This document shows positions 24,474 to 33,745 of a DNA stretch of 64,000 nucleotides, piece after piece. The DNA lies in the NCBI RefSeq assembly GCF_038592905.1, contig NZ_CP151943.1, positions 1,738,501 through 1,802,500 of the forward strand, in the 5' to 3' direction. Origin of the DNA: Neobacillus sp. FSL H8-0543 (GTDB taxonomy: Bacteria > Bacillota > Bacilli > Bacillales > Cytobacillaceae). Under the pieces are notes generated by a model that saw only the letters and a list, made by a program, of their open reading frames with translations, was not told the DNA's origin and did not search any database. The position numbers and the translations under genes were made by a program. The first letter of the stretch is position 1. Each line of letters starts with the position of its first letter.

Positions 24474-26867
24474 ATGGCTTGGTTAGAAAGAAAAAGGCTA
24501 TTCATTTACTTTACGATACTATATATCCTTGGATATTATATCCTCCTCTACTTCAAAGAAGATTGGTCGAAAACACCAGGCGAAGCTGTTTTCTCAATAG
24601 CTACACCGCTTATTTCTTCTATTATTCTCTTTTTCATTTACAAACAACGTAAAACAAAAGATCATAGCTTTTGGCTGTTCCTCTCGCTAGGCTGCTTTAG
24701 TTTGGTAATCTTACATATAATCTCAAGCTATTATGAGAACCTGCTGCAAAAACCAGTTCCTAACTGGTCGGTTTTCTTCAACCTGCTTCCCGTAGTACTT
24801 TTTCTTACCGCCTTTATCGATAAAATTCTTCAAAGTGCTAAAAAACTGCACCTGATAAAATTCACCTTTGATATCTGCATTATTATGACGGTGGCAATTA
24901 CGTTTAGCTGGCGCTTTCTCATGGAAGATATCATTTCACAAAACAGTCTCACTGCCCTTTTTATACCAATTGGTGATTTGGTTCTCTTATTTGGTGCAAT
25001 CAGTTTCTACATAGGTCGTGAAGCGATTTTTCCTCCAAAGGTCTTATACTTATTGTTGGGAAGTTTATTCCTTCAAGTGATTGCAAATTCTACAGCTCTT
25101 TACATAAATAATACTAATTTAGAAAGTTTGCTAGTCCCATTGACCGAGCTTTCCCTTTTATTACTGGGACTTTCAGGAATATACACCCTTGGTGAAAACC
25201 ATGAAAACACAGCGAAGAAAAAAAGGGGCTATACTAAAAAGGACATTTTTTCATTAAGGCTATTGCTCCCGTATATCAGCGTAATCCTTTTATTTTTGTT
25301 AATGATCTCCCAGCACCAAGGTTCAACCGACTTAATCCTTGGCTCAACAGTTGCCATCCTGCTGGTTTTATCACGGCAAATTTTCACCTCCATAGAAAAT
25401 CAAACGGTGTTATTGAAGTATCATAACCTTACCGAGATACTGGAGCTGAAAATCGACGAAAGAACGGAAGAACTAAGTTCAAAGAATCACCAGCTTGTTA
25501 CTGCCGTACGGAAAATGAAGCAAATGGCCTATCATGATGTCTTGAGCGGCCTGCCAAATAGAAGAATGTTTTTAGAGCGGCTCATCAAGTCAATGGAAGA
25601 AGCAAAACGGAATAACTTTAAACTTGCGGTGATTTTCATCGATTTAGACCGTTTTAAAAATATTAATGATACCCTTGGCCATGATTTTGGCGACTTACTT
25701 TTAAAGCATGTTTCCTCAAAAATGGCAGAGAGTCTGCGTAAAATTGATACGATCTCCCGTCAAGGCGGTGATGAGTTTACGATTATCCTGAACAGAATCC
25801 GTGCGGAAGAGGATGTTGTTCCATTAATTCAACGGATGCAGTCAATCGTTGCCCAGCCTATCGTGATTAAGGACCAAGAGTTACATGTTTCGATGAGCAT
25901 CGGGATTGCCTTTTACCCAAAGGACGGAAAAAATACAGAAGAGCTTATGAAAAATGCCGACCTGGCGATGTATCGTGCAAAAGAAGAAGGAAGAGACAGG
26001 TACAAGTTTTATACGCACGATATGAACAAAAATATATCTAGAAAAGTGACACTAGAAAATGGGCTGCGCAAGGCGTTAAAGAATGGTGAATTCCTGCTTT
26101 ATTATCAACCGCAAGTAAATGCTAAAACGGGCGGGATTGTCGGGGTTGAAACGTTAATACGCTGGAATACTATGGAGGCAGGTATTGTTTTGCCAAGTGA
26201 ATTTATTCCCGTTGCTGAGGAGACCGGATTAATTATTCCTATAGGCGAATGGGTTCTAACCTCTGCATGTACTCAAGCAAAAATTTGGCACGAATCAGGG
26301 CATAACCAATTAAAAGTAGCGGTGAACCTGTCCCCTGTCCAATTCCAGCATGATAATTTGGTGCAAATGATTGCCTCGGTCCTAAAGAAAACTGGATTTA
26401 ACCCGCACTATTTAGAGCTGGAAATTACAGAAACAATTTCTTTTATTGATGCCGAAGAGGCCATTAAGAAAATGGATGCAATAAGGGAATTAGGGGTGCG
26501 AATTTCGATTGACGATTTCGGTACAGGGTATTCCTCGTTAATGTATTTAAAAAGATTCCCAATTAACACCTTAAAAATTGCCAAGCCTTTTATAACAGAC
26601 ATGACAACCAATCAAAAAGATCAGGCATTAGTCGCAACCATCATTTCCATGGCCCATAGCCTGGGACTCTCAGTCATTGCAGAGGGAATAGAAACCGAGC
26701 AACAATTCCTATCCCTGATAGAACTCCGATGCGACGTGATCCAAGGAGATCTATACAGCAAACCGCTAACCATCACCCAACTAAACGCCCTGCTCGAAAG
26801 CAGTGTTGAAGTAGCGGTATCACAAAGCAGTGGTGACAGGCACCAAAGTTTACTAATTGGAAACTAA
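24474..26867 (+). CDS. Membrane-bound GGDEF-EAL protein with a partly degenerate EAL domain
   Basis: About 797 residues. The N-terminal third (about 1-310) has around eight to nine membrane helices, a MASE-like sensor of no clear family. A short coiled segment precedes GGDEF (350-515) with an intact RQGGDEF near 431, so cyclase activity is expected. The EAL domain (525-780) has ETLIRW in place of EAL/EVLxRW, keeps NLSPVQF, EITET, DDFGTGYSSL and AEGIE, but reads LKIAKPF where active phosphodiesterases have LKIDxxF. The Asp to Ala change (codon 26580-26582) may impair c-di-GMP hydrolysis. The last 12 or so residues (SGDRHQSLLIGN) are encoded by a family A repeat core. Start ATG 24474 behind AGGAGTGG; GTG 24465 is weaker. 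Confidence 0.85.
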   Translation: MAWLERKRLFIYFTILYILGYYILLYFKEDWSKTPGEAVFSIATPLISSIILFFIYKQRKTKDHSFWLFLSLGCFSLVILHIISSYYENLLQKPVPNWSVFFNLLPVVLFLTAFIDKILQSAKKLHLIKFTFDICIIMTVAITFSWRFLMEDIISQNSLTALFIPIGDLVLLFGAISFYIGREAIFPPKVLYLLLGSLFLQVIANSTALYINNTNLESLLVPLTELSLLLLGLSGIYTLGENHENTAKKKRGYTKKDIFSLRLLLPYISVILLFLLMISQHQGSTDLILGSTVAILLVLSRQIFTSIENQTVLLKYHNLTEILELKIDERTEELSSKNHQLVTAVRKMKQMAYHDVLSGLPNRRMFLERLIKSMEEAKRNNFKLAVIFIDLDRFKNINDTLGHDFGDLLLKHVSSKMAESLRKIDTISRQGGDEFTIILNRIRAEEDVVPLIQRMQSIVAQPIVIKDQELHVSMSIGIAFYPKDGKNTEELMKNADLAMYRAKEEGRDRYKFYTHDMNKNISRKVTLENGLRKALKNGEFLLYYQPQVNAKTGGIVGVETLIRWNTMEAGIVLPSEFIPVAEETGLIIPIGEWVLTSACTQAKIWHESGHNQLKVAVNLSPVQFQHDNLVQMIASVLKKTGFNPHYLELEITETISFIDAEEAIKKMDAIRELGVRISIDDFGTGYSSLMYLKRFPINTLKIAKPFITDMTTNQKDQALVATIISMAHSLGLSVIAEGIETEQQFLSLIELRCDVIQGDLYSKPLTITQLNALLESSVEVAVSQSSGDRHQSLLIGN
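26832..26844. repeat. Family A core, copy 8, forming the 3' end of a gene
   Basis: GGTGACAGGCACC lies in frame at the end of the GGDEF-EAL gene and encodes GDRH; the stop codon follows 20 bases later. Confidence 0.8.
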
Positions 26868-26916
26868 GTTCACTAAGTGGTACATTTTAGTTATTGCCAA
26901 TAAGGAGGTATGAACA

Positions 26917-27636
26917 ATGAAAGCTGCCTTTATTTCTGATATTCACGGGAATGCTGTTGCACTTGAAGCTGTTTTGCTTGATATAGAGAAAAAGGGTGTG
27001 GATAAGGTTTATGTTTTAGGTGACCTTGTGTTTCGTGGGCCAGAGCCAAAACGGTCTCTTGAGCTCATCCGGTCTTTACATACAGATGTGATTAAAGGGA
27101 ACGCAGATGAATGGGTCATTCGTGGCGTTCGGGAGGGTGAAGTTCCAGAGAACGCCTTGGAAATGATGAATCGCGAGCGGCAATGGACAGTCGAACAACT
27201 TGACGCCTCCGACCTTGACTACCTGCAAAACTTGCCAGCGGAGTTAACAACCAATGTCGGCGGCTTTGAAATCGCCGGATTCCATGCCACACCAGATAGT
27301 TTATTTGAGGTGATTCTTCCAGATGCTGCGAACGAAACAATCAAAACTAAATTAATGCATCGTACTGATGCTCAGGTTTACATTTACGCACATATCCACC
27401 TCCCGTACATTCGCTATATCGGCGGAAAAGTGATTATCAATACTGGCAGCGTTGGTCTCCCTTTCGATGGAATGCCCAAAGCATCCTACGGACTCATTGA
27501 AGTGGAAAATGGGAATTTGCAGACCTCCATTGAACGAGTAAGCTTCGATAATAAAAAGGTCATTGATCTTTATAAAGAAGTCAGCTATCCAAATGCAGAC
27601 ATGATGACCGAGATCATCAAGGATGGTAAAATTTAA
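26917..27636 (+). CDS. Calcineurin-like metallophosphoesterase (YfcE/MJ0936-like)
   Basis: 239 residues. Metal-binding motifs: DIHGNAVALEAVL at residues 7-19, GDLVFRGPEP near 35, GNADEWV near 60, then HATPDS near 128 and the AHIHLPYIR histidine pair near 162. This is the single-domain metallophosphoesterase fold, with phosphodiesterase activity on nucleotide or other substrates (YfcE type). It starts 49 bases downstream of the GGDEF-EAL gene with the ribosome site AAGGAGG, so it may be cotranscribed. A linear dinucleotide (pGpG) or 2',3'-cNMP hydrolase role is conceivable but only a guess. Confidence 0.8.
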   Translation: MKAAFISDIHGNAVALEAVLLDIEKKGVDKVYVLGDLVFRGPEPKRSLELIRSLHTDVIKGNADEWVIRGVREGEVPENALEMMNRERQWTVEQLDASDLDYLQNLPAELTTNVGGFEIAGFHATPDSLFEVILPDAANETIKTKLMHRTDAQVYIYAHIHLPYIRYIGGKVIINTGSVGLPFDGMPKASYGLIEVENGNLQTSIERVSFDNKKVIDLYKEVSYPNADMMTEIIKDGKI

Positions 27637-27644
27637 TGGTTATT

Positions 27645-27674
27645 ATAGTGCCTTGGCCCAGTGCCAGGCACTAT
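27645..27674 (+). terminator. Terminator after the metallophosphoesterase gene
   Basis: ATAGTGCCT/AGGCACTAT outer stem with inner TGG/CCA pairs, followed by a seven-T run. Confidence 0.85.
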
Positions 27675-27861
27675 TTTTTTACAATGAATTAACAACCTGA
27701 GGAGCGAAATAACTCACAAAGGTATACTTTTTGCTTGAACTTTTTTAAAATCGTGTTATTCTAAAGATAAATTTTTATAATTTTCTATATATTCACAATA
27801 GTCATTGGCGCATCATTTAATATTTTTATCAAAAATAATATAAGAAATTGGAGTGGATTAA

Positions 27862-28137
27862 ATGAACAGTACACAAAACGGATCAATTGCTGTCGATTCT
27901 ATCTATGTACAGGAGAAAAAGGAAGGTTCCCTTTACATTGCATTTGGTTGGGTATTCTCCCTGCTTTCGCTGCTGTTTTTCCCTATTATCCTTGGGGCAA
28001 TAGCCTTTTTCTCGGGCTATCAAGTCTTTCACAAAAGGAGCCCCCTTCACGGAATTGCGATCATGTTTTTTGCTATTATAGGTTTTACCCTTGGCTCACT
28101 CTATAGCTTCTTGGTTGCAGGAACAAACTTTATTTAA
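27862..28137 (+). CDS. Small DUF4190-like membrane protein
   Basis: 91 residues. After a hydrophilic N-terminus of about 22 residues come two or three membrane segments (about 26-52 and 60-86). The alternation of Gly-rich helices (LLFFPIILGAIAFFSGYQVF, FFAIIGFTLGSLYSFLVAG) resembles DUF4190-type small membrane proteins. The function is unknown. Possible RBS TTGGAGTG before the ATG; its own terminator follows. Confidence 0.6.
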   Translation: MNSTQNGSIAVDSIYVQEKKEGSLYIAFGWVFSLLSLLFFPIILGAIAFFSGYQVFHKRSPLHGIAIMFFAIIGFTLGSLYSFLVAGTNFI

Positions 28138-28147
28138 TTAAAAAAGC

Positions 28148-28169
28148 ATCCGGTTCATGCGAGCCGGAT
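28148..28169 (+). terminator. Terminator of the small membrane-protein gene
   Basis: ATCCGGTTC/GAGCCGGAT stem (one G-U pair), loop ATGC, then a T-run. Confidence 0.85.
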
Positions 28170-28291
28170 ACTTTTTTTGATTTGCAAATGCGTATGTTTC
28201 CTAGAATTCTATCAAACGTTGCTCATCATCGACCTCACAGTCACCCTGACTGATTGCTTTTGCGTCCTGTGTATCATTGAGGAGCAACAGG

Positions 28292-30391
28292 TTATGACAG
28301 CAGAGCTTTTGGACCAACAGAACCGTCGCCCTGGTTCTTAAAAAACTCTCCGACCTTATCAACGGGGGTAGGTTTGCTAAAGTAGTAACCTTGCATGTTG
28401 TGACAACTTAGGCTACATAGGTAGTGATATTGTTCAAGTGTTTCTACGCCCTCGGCTACTACTTTCATTCCCAGGTTTCTCCCCATTGCGACTAACGCCC
28501 GACACACAGCTTGCTGATTTTTATTACCCAGCCCATGGATAAAGGATTTATCTATTTTTATCGTATTAAAGGGGTATTGTACAAGATAGCTTATTGAAGA
28601 ATAGCCTATCCCAAAATCATCTAAAATGATATCAATCCCGAAATCCTGTAATTTTTTTATTATAGTCAGCGTTTTTTCAACATCTGTCATTGCTGTTCGT
28701 TCAGTAATTTCAATTTTTAATAAGCGAGGCGGCAGCTTATACCGGTCCAATGTATCTTTGATATTCTGGATAAAGGACCCTCGTTGAATATGTCTGGCAG
28801 CGATATTGACGGAGATATAAAACGGTGGCAACCCTTGATCAGCCCAAATGCGCCGTTGCTTGCATGCCGTTGATAATACCCAGTTACTTATCGTAATGAT
28901 TAAATCTGTCTCTTCTGCAATAGGAATAAATTCCCCAGGAGAAATTTGTCCCAAAATAGGGTGCTTCCAGCGTAAAAGTGCCTCTAAACCGATGATTTCC
29001 TTTTGATAAACATCGACAATCGGCTGATACTCTAGATACAACTCGTTTTGTTCAATCGCTTTATTAAGCGATTGCTCAAGGAGCAGCTTTCTTGAAAGCG
29101 ACTTAGCCATTTCCGCTTGATACGGCTGAATGCCTCCTCCATTCTCCTTCGCAAGATACATCGCTTGATCAGCCTTCTGAATTAAGGCATCTGGCTCCTG
29201 GTCATGATCAGGGTAAATACTTATTCCAATACTTGCCCGCAGCACAAATACATGCTCCTTAATCCGTATAGGTTCGGCAATTACCTGATTCAGCCTCGCT
29301 GCCATTTCCGTTATTACTTGTCGGCTTTTCACCGATTTAAGCAAAACGACAAATTCATCCCCGCCTTGACGCGAGATGATATCATCTGACCGTAAGCTGG
29401 CTCTTAACCGGTCGGCAATAATTTGCAGCACCTTGTCACCCATTTTATGACCCAGTGAATCATTTATATATTTAAAACGGTCCAGATCCAAAAATACTAT
29501 TCCGACTATTTGGTCCAGTTCTTGTGCCTCCCGTATCAACTGGTGAAGATCATCATCAAGTTTCCTTCTGTTCGGCAATCCTGTCAAAGAATCATGATAA
29601 GCTAAATAGGTTAACTCTTCCTCTGCCTTTTTCCTTTCTGTTATATCGATAACAATTCGGTCAAGCCTGATTGGGTCATTCGTCACCCCATCAAAAATAG
29701 GAATGATGAAATCAGAAATCCACCTATATTCCCCATTTTTCCGAATAATTCGGTATTCCTGAAGTACAGCTTGGCCTTTTGTTAATAGCTCCCTCTGCTT
29801 AAAAACAACATATTGATCAATGGGATGGATTATTTTTTCACCCAAATAATTATCAAAAAGAAACTCCTCCTCAGAGTAACCAAAAATGGATTGGCATACA
29901 GGAGAGATGGAAATAGTTCCCAGTGTGTGAACATCAAGCGACCACAAGCAAATATCTGTATTCGTAAAATTCTCATACCCATTTCCCGGTATAGCAGGAG
30001 TTGCTTCCAGTCCTTGACTTGCATCAATAATAAATCCGCAAATCCCCTGGATCTGCCCGCCAATTTCCACTGGGGTTGACAAAATATTAGCCATCATCCG
30101 AGAACCGCTGCTATGCGTAATCGGAATCTGAAAGCTTTTCCTCTCACCCTTAAGAACGGCATTTACATGATTAATCGTTTTCCCAATCCCATCCTCTTGT
30201 AAAAGTGAAAGGAAATTCCGATGATTTGCTTTATCCCTTTTATATCCTGTTAACCTTTGTGCAGCCCGATTCGAAAAAACAATATTACCTTCTAAATCTA
30301 GAATATAACAAGGCAGTGGAATACCCTTAAGTAATGGCTCACATTGATCAATGAACAAACTTAAATCAGACTTCTTAATCCCATTCGTCAT
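28292..30391 (-). CDS. PAS-PAS-GGDEF-EAL cyclic-di-GMP signalling protein
   Basis: About 699 residues, soluble. Two PAS domains (about 15-125 and 140-250, the second ending with the PAC-type motif LDRIVIDITERKKAEEEL). GGDEF (255-425) has an intact RQGGDEF near 341. EAL (435-685) has LEALLRW near 470, EITER, LDDFGIGYSSI, IKIDKSFI and AEGVE, so the catalytic metal ligands look complete; the NxSxxQ motif is altered to NIAARHIQ. A bifunctional or signal-switched c-di-GMP enzyme is likely. I place the start at ATG 30389-30391 behind GGAAGGGG; an upstream in-frame ATG at 30556 adds 55 residues of unlikely sequence. Monocistronic. Confidence 0.85.
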   Translation of the reverse strand: MTNGIKKSDLSLFIDQCEPLLKGIPLPCYILDLEGNIVFSNRAAQRLTGYKRDKANHRNFLSLLQEDGIGKTINHVNAVLKGERKSFQIPITHSSGSRMMANILSTPVEIGGQIQGICGFIIDASQGLEATPAIPGNGYENFTNTDICLWSLDVHTLGTISISPVCQSIFGYSEEEFLFDNYLGEKIIHPIDQYVVFKQRELLTKGQAVLQEYRIIRKNGEYRWISDFIIPIFDGVTNDPIRLDRIVIDITERKKAEEELTYLAYHDSLTGLPNRRKLDDDLHQLIREAQELDQIVGIVFLDLDRFKYINDSLGHKMGDKVLQIIADRLRASLRSDDIISRQGGDEFVVLLKSVKSRQVITEMAARLNQVIAEPIRIKEHVFVLRASIGISIYPDHDQEPDALIQKADQAMYLAKENGGGIQPYQAEMAKSLSRKLLLEQSLNKAIEQNELYLEYQPIVDVYQKEIIGLEALLRWKHPILGQISPGEFIPIAEETDLIITISNWVLSTACKQRRIWADQGLPPFYISVNIAARHIQRGSFIQNIKDTLDRYKLPPRLLKIEITERTAMTDVEKTLTIIKKLQDFGIDIILDDFGIGYSSISYLVQYPFNTIKIDKSFIHGLGNKNQQAVCRALVAMGRNLGMKVVAEGVETLEQYHYLCSLSCHNMQGYYFSKPTPVDKVGEFFKNQGDGSVGPKALLS

Positions 30392-30556
30392 AAAATACCC
30401 CTTCCGTCCTGTTACCATAAAGCTAGAATATAATAACTTAAAGCCAAATACAGCAGAAAAGTGAACAATTATTCGACAATTTCCTGACAACTGAGATGAA
30501 TAGTTTTTTGTCTTTGAAAGGGGCTGGATAAGGAGGCAAGCTGTTAATATGTGCAA

Positions 30557-30894
30557 GGTCCAATAGAAAGAAATGAGTTTTGAACTAAAAAAACTCCCCC
30601 CCTAAACTCACCTATTTATCGATCATGATGCGTGCACCTGCTGTCCAATAGGGGTTTAAAAGGGGCTTGTGTTTTCATTATGAATTTTTTCAGGTAATGT
30701 TATACTGCAAAAGCAAAATACAGGAAATATCCCCCAACTTAAACTAGGTATAAACGACTACTTTTTTTATTGGCATTCGTATTTCTGCTTGTTTTGTCTT
30801 TAACTATTGATACCAACTTCAGATATGTGTCATAGTAAGATTGGATAAACATGGCAGTATTTTTTACAATAATAAAAATTGGAGGTCATAAACG
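30557..30894. other. Divergent intergenic region
   Basis: AT-rich spacer between two divergent genes. A TTGATA (30808-30813) with a weak TCATAG 17 bases on could be the aldo/keto reductase promoter; nothing else recognisable. Confidence 0.4.
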
Positions 30895-31812
30895 ATGAGG
30901 AACATGAAGCTTGGAAGCAGTACATTAGAGGTACCGGTGGTTGCCGTCGGGTGCATGCGGATAAATTCGCTGGACAAGAACGAGGCTGAGCGCTTTGTCC
31001 AAACTGCTTTGGAATCAGGAGCAAACTTCTTCGACCATGCGGACATATATGGCGATGGAGCATGTGAGGAAATTTTTGCAGATGCCATCCACATGAATGC
31101 AGCTATTCGCGAAAAAATCATTCTGCAATCCAAATGCGGCATTCGCAAAGGTATGTTCGATTTTTCCAAAGAGCATATAGTAAATTCGGTTGATGGAATA
31201 TTGAAACGGCTAAACACGGATTATCTAGACACCTTACTTCTGCACCGTCCCGATGCGCTTGTTGAGCCTGAAGAGGTTGCGGAGGCATTCGATATCCTGG
31301 AAAGCTCGGGAAAGGTCCGGCATTTTGGCGTTTCTAACCAGAATCCGATGCAAATTGAGCTCCTAAAGAAATATGTGAAGCAGCAGCTTGTTGCGAACCA
31401 GCTGCAATTAAGCATCACCAACGCCAACATGATTTCCAACGGAATCAATGTAAATATGGAAAATGACTCTGCCATCAATCGCGATGGAAGCATCCTTGAT
31501 TATTGCCGGCTGAACGACATCACCATTCAGCCCTGGTCACCCTTCCAGTATGGATTCTTTGAGGGTGTCTTCCTTGATAATGACAAGTTCCCAGAATTAA
31601 ACCAGAGCATTGATGAAATCGCAGCCAAATATGAAGTAAGCAACACGACTATTGCTGTTGCCTGGCTGTTACGCCACCCCGCACAAATGCAGCCGGTCAT
31701 TGGGACGATGAACATCGACAGGCTAAAGGACTGCATCCAAGCAAGCGACATTCAACTGACACGTGAAGAATGGTACAGCATCTACCGTAAAGCAGGCAAT
31801 ATTCTGCCATAG
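30895..31812 (+). CDS. Aldo/keto reductase (YcsN-like)
   Basis: 305 residues, TIM-barrel AKR fold. Catalytic tetrad candidates: Asp50 in NFFDHADIYG, Tyr54, Lys in LQSKCGIRKG (near 81) and His in LLLHRPDAL (near 117). NADPH-binding residues lie in QPWSPFQYG and PVIGTMNIDRL. The AKR class reduces aldehydes and ketones with NADPH; the closest Bacillus subtilis type is YcsN. It has a good ribosome site (TTGGAGG) and its own terminator. The physiological substrate is unknown. Confidence 0.85.
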   Translation: MRNMKLGSSTLEVPVVAVGCMRINSLDKNEAERFVQTALESGANFFDHADIYGDGACEEIFADAIHMNAAIREKIILQSKCGIRKGMFDFSKEHIVNSVDGILKRLNTDYLDTLLLHRPDALVEPEEVAEAFDILESSGKVRHFGVSNQNPMQIELLKKYVKQQLVANQLQLSITNANMISNGINVNMENDSAINRDGSILDYCRLNDITIQPWSPFQYGFFEGVFLDNDKFPELNQSIDEIAAKYEVSNTTIAVAWLLRHPAQMQPVIGTMNIDRLKDCIQASDIQLTREEWYSIYRKAGNILP

Positions 31813-31845
31813 AGCGAAGGGTCAGGGGAACGTTCTCCTGGCTCT
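31811..31845 (+). terminator. Terminator of the aldo/keto reductase gene
   Basis: AGAGC...GCTCT outer stem with an inner CAGGGGAA/TTCTCCTG stem, followed by a T-run; overlaps the stop codon. Confidence 0.8.
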
Positions 31846-31970
31846 TTTTTTTATAATTGACGAGCACAAAATTTGGATCTGCGGCCTTTAATTTTTCCCG
31901 TTATTTGTATTTATAAATAACATCGGCGCAAACTAAGCGGGAAATTATGGGGATAAAGGATGTGTCATTT

Positions 31971-32675
31971 ATGGACTTTTTTCAAAGTCAAGAAACACTT
32001 ACTGCCTTGGAGTGGATTCTTCGAGCGGTTGTTGGTTTTTTCTTTTTAGTAATCGTTGCTAAACTCCTGGGTCAGCGCACGATCTCCCAATTAAGACTCC
32101 TTGATTTCGCCATGGCTTTAGTCATCGGAAACATTATCGCCCATCCATTGTCAGACCAACATCTTGGACTAAAAGGGTCGATGATTACTACCATTGTATT
32201 AGTTATCCTGTATTTGAGTGGGACTTTTTTAATTCTAAAGTGGCAATGGTTTAGAAAGTTGGTGACACCTCCGCCAATCACTCTTGTTCAGAAAGGAGAA
32301 ATCATTTATAAAGGCTTAAAAAAGGCTAGAATTTCCCTGGATGTGCTATTAGAAGAATTAAGGGAAGAAAAAGTGGGCGATTTGAAGAAGGTGGCCTTAG
32401 CCCTTTGGGAAGCGGACGGAAAAATTTCGTTTTTCTTGGATCCGAAATACGAACCGCTTACACCTGCATACTTCCAAATGAAAGTTGAGCCCTTCGAATT
32501 GCCAAGGACGATTATTAAGGAGGGGAAAATAAATTCCGAGGAGTTAAAACAGAGTCAAAAAGATGAATCCTGGGTTGTTTCAAGTTTAGAAAGACTTTAC
32601 CAAACAGAAGTAAAAAACGTCCTCCTAGCAACCCTCGACAGTAAAAGTAATCTTCAGGTTTTTTTATATAAGTGA
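31971..32675 (+). CDS. DUF421 (YetF-type) membrane protein
   Basis: About 234 residues. Three N-terminal membrane helices with the family signature VAKLLGQRTISQLRLLDFAMALVIGNIIA (about residues 30-60), followed by a cytoplasmic alpha/beta domain (about 90-220) with GEIIYKGLKKARISLDVLLEELR. DUF421/YetF proteins include YetF and YrbG of Bacillus subtilis; they are linked to spore or envelope functions but have no settled role. ATG 31971 has AAAGGA 10 bases upstream; ATG 31947 is an alternative adding 8 residues. Confidence 0.75.
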   Translation: MDFFQSQETLTALEWILRAVVGFFFLVIVAKLLGQRTISQLRLLDFAMALVIGNIIAHPLSDQHLGLKGSMITTIVLVILYLSGTFLILKWQWFRKLVTPPPITLVQKGEIIYKGLKKARISLDVLLEELREEKVGDLKKVALALWEADGKISFFLDPKYEPLTPAYFQMKVEPFELPRTIIKEGKINSEELKQSQKDESWVVSSLERLYQTEVKNVLLATLDSKSNLQVFLYK

Positions 32676-32735
32676 TGCGGAGGGGACGCTTTCCCTTGCC
32701 TCATTACCGCAAGTGCGAAACCGCCCCCTGGCTCC
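32676..32735. repeat. Repeat flank left of the aldose epimerase gene (family B relative)
   Basis: Contains CCTCATTACCGCAAGTGCGA (32699-32718), which recurs with one difference at 33687-33708 on the other side of the gene, followed by a family B-like GCCCCCTGGC end. Confidence 0.6.
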
Positions 32736-32742
32736 CACTGCT

Positions 32743-33606
32743 CTATTCTAGTTTAATGCTAAAATCTGTCGTTAACTGCTCGTTTCCATTAACCATCACT
32801 AGCTCGTTTTTTCGATTGAATTCATCGTTCTTTGCCATCCAGGGCTCTACGCAGATGAATTCTTTTCCGCTTTCTGTCCAGATTACGACGTACTTAAACT
32901 CTTCTCCATAGCCCAGCTTGATTTTCCGATCCGGTGCTGACGGCTGAAAGGAAATGGTCGTATGCTTAGCATCGAATAATGCGACCGATTCTGTAATGCT
33001 TGTTATATCAAAACTACCAGTAAATTCTTTATTTTTCCCATCATTATAATCATAGTATTTAGTCGCATCGGTTTCATAGGCGAGAGGCTTTTCGCTTGTT
33101 TTAAAGTAAGGGTGGAAACCTGCAGAAATCGGCATTGGCCGTTCCCCCTTATTCTTATATTCCTGATGGATCGTAAGCTTCCCCTTCTCTAATGAATAGG
33201 TGAACACCACCTCAAAATCAAAAGGGTAGGCCTTCTTCGTCTGTACATTGCTAGTCAGCCGAATCGTTAGCGCTGCTCTATTGTCCGTGTGGCTGTCGAT
33301 GACCTCCCAAATAGCGTTTCGGGCAAATCCATGATTGCCCATTGTATAGTTGGTTCCTTCCCACTCATAAGTCCCGCCGTTCAACTGGCCTGAGATGGGA
33401 AAAAGAATCGGAATTCCACCTCTGACATTCTGATCCTGATGATAAAATGTTTCCTCATTAAGATAGAGCAACTCTTGCCCTCCTACACTATATGAAAAAA
33501 TAATACCGCCCCGCTCTGGAGCTATCTTAACCCTTGAATTGGTTGCCATATCCACTAGCTCGTATATATTATACTTTTTATCTACAACCGCTCTGACATG
33601 ATACAT
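32743..33606 (-). CDS. Aldose 1-epimerase family protein
   Basis: About 287 residues, one galactose-mutarotase-like beta-sandwich. Motifs: NVRGGIPILFP (near 74), GNHGFAR (near 103) carrying the first His, and AGFHPYF (near 176) carrying the second His; the catalytic Glu is likely in FICVEPWMA (near 262). Such proteins interconvert alpha and beta anomers of hexoses or hexose-6-phosphates. Start ATG 33604-33606 with GAAGGAGTG at 8-base spacing; a GTG three codons earlier lies too close to that site. It is flanked by direct copies of a 22-bp repeat. Confidence 0.8.
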   Translation of the reverse strand: MYHVRAVVDKKYNIYELVDMATNSRVKIAPERGGIIFSYSVGGQELLYLNEETFYHQDQNVRGGIPILFPISGQLNGGTYEWEGTNYTMGNHGFARNAIWEVIDSHTDNRAALTIRLTSNVQTKKAYPFDFEVVFTYSLEKGKLTIHQEYKNKGERPMPISAGFHPYFKTSEKPLAYETDATKYYDYNDGKNKEFTGSFDITSITESVALFDAKHTTISFQPSAPDRKIKLGYGEEFKYVVIWTESGKEFICVEPWMAKNDEFNRKNELVMVNGNEQLTTDFSIKLE

Positions 33607-33686
33607 AAACTCCACTCCTTCAATGATAACTACTATTTACTCTACTACTTTTTCACTTCCATTGAAACAAAGTAAAGGTTCTACAG

Positions 33687-33745
33687 CCTCATTACCGCAA
33701 GTACGAAAAAGCCACGAGAACAGTCCTCTCGGTTCACCCCTAGCC
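33687..33745. repeat. Repeat flank right of the aldose epimerase gene (family B relative)
   Basis: CCTCATTACCGCAAGTACGA (33687-33706), then GCCACGAGAACAGTCCTCTC resembling the CCAGGAGAACxGTCC core of family B. Confidence 0.6.
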
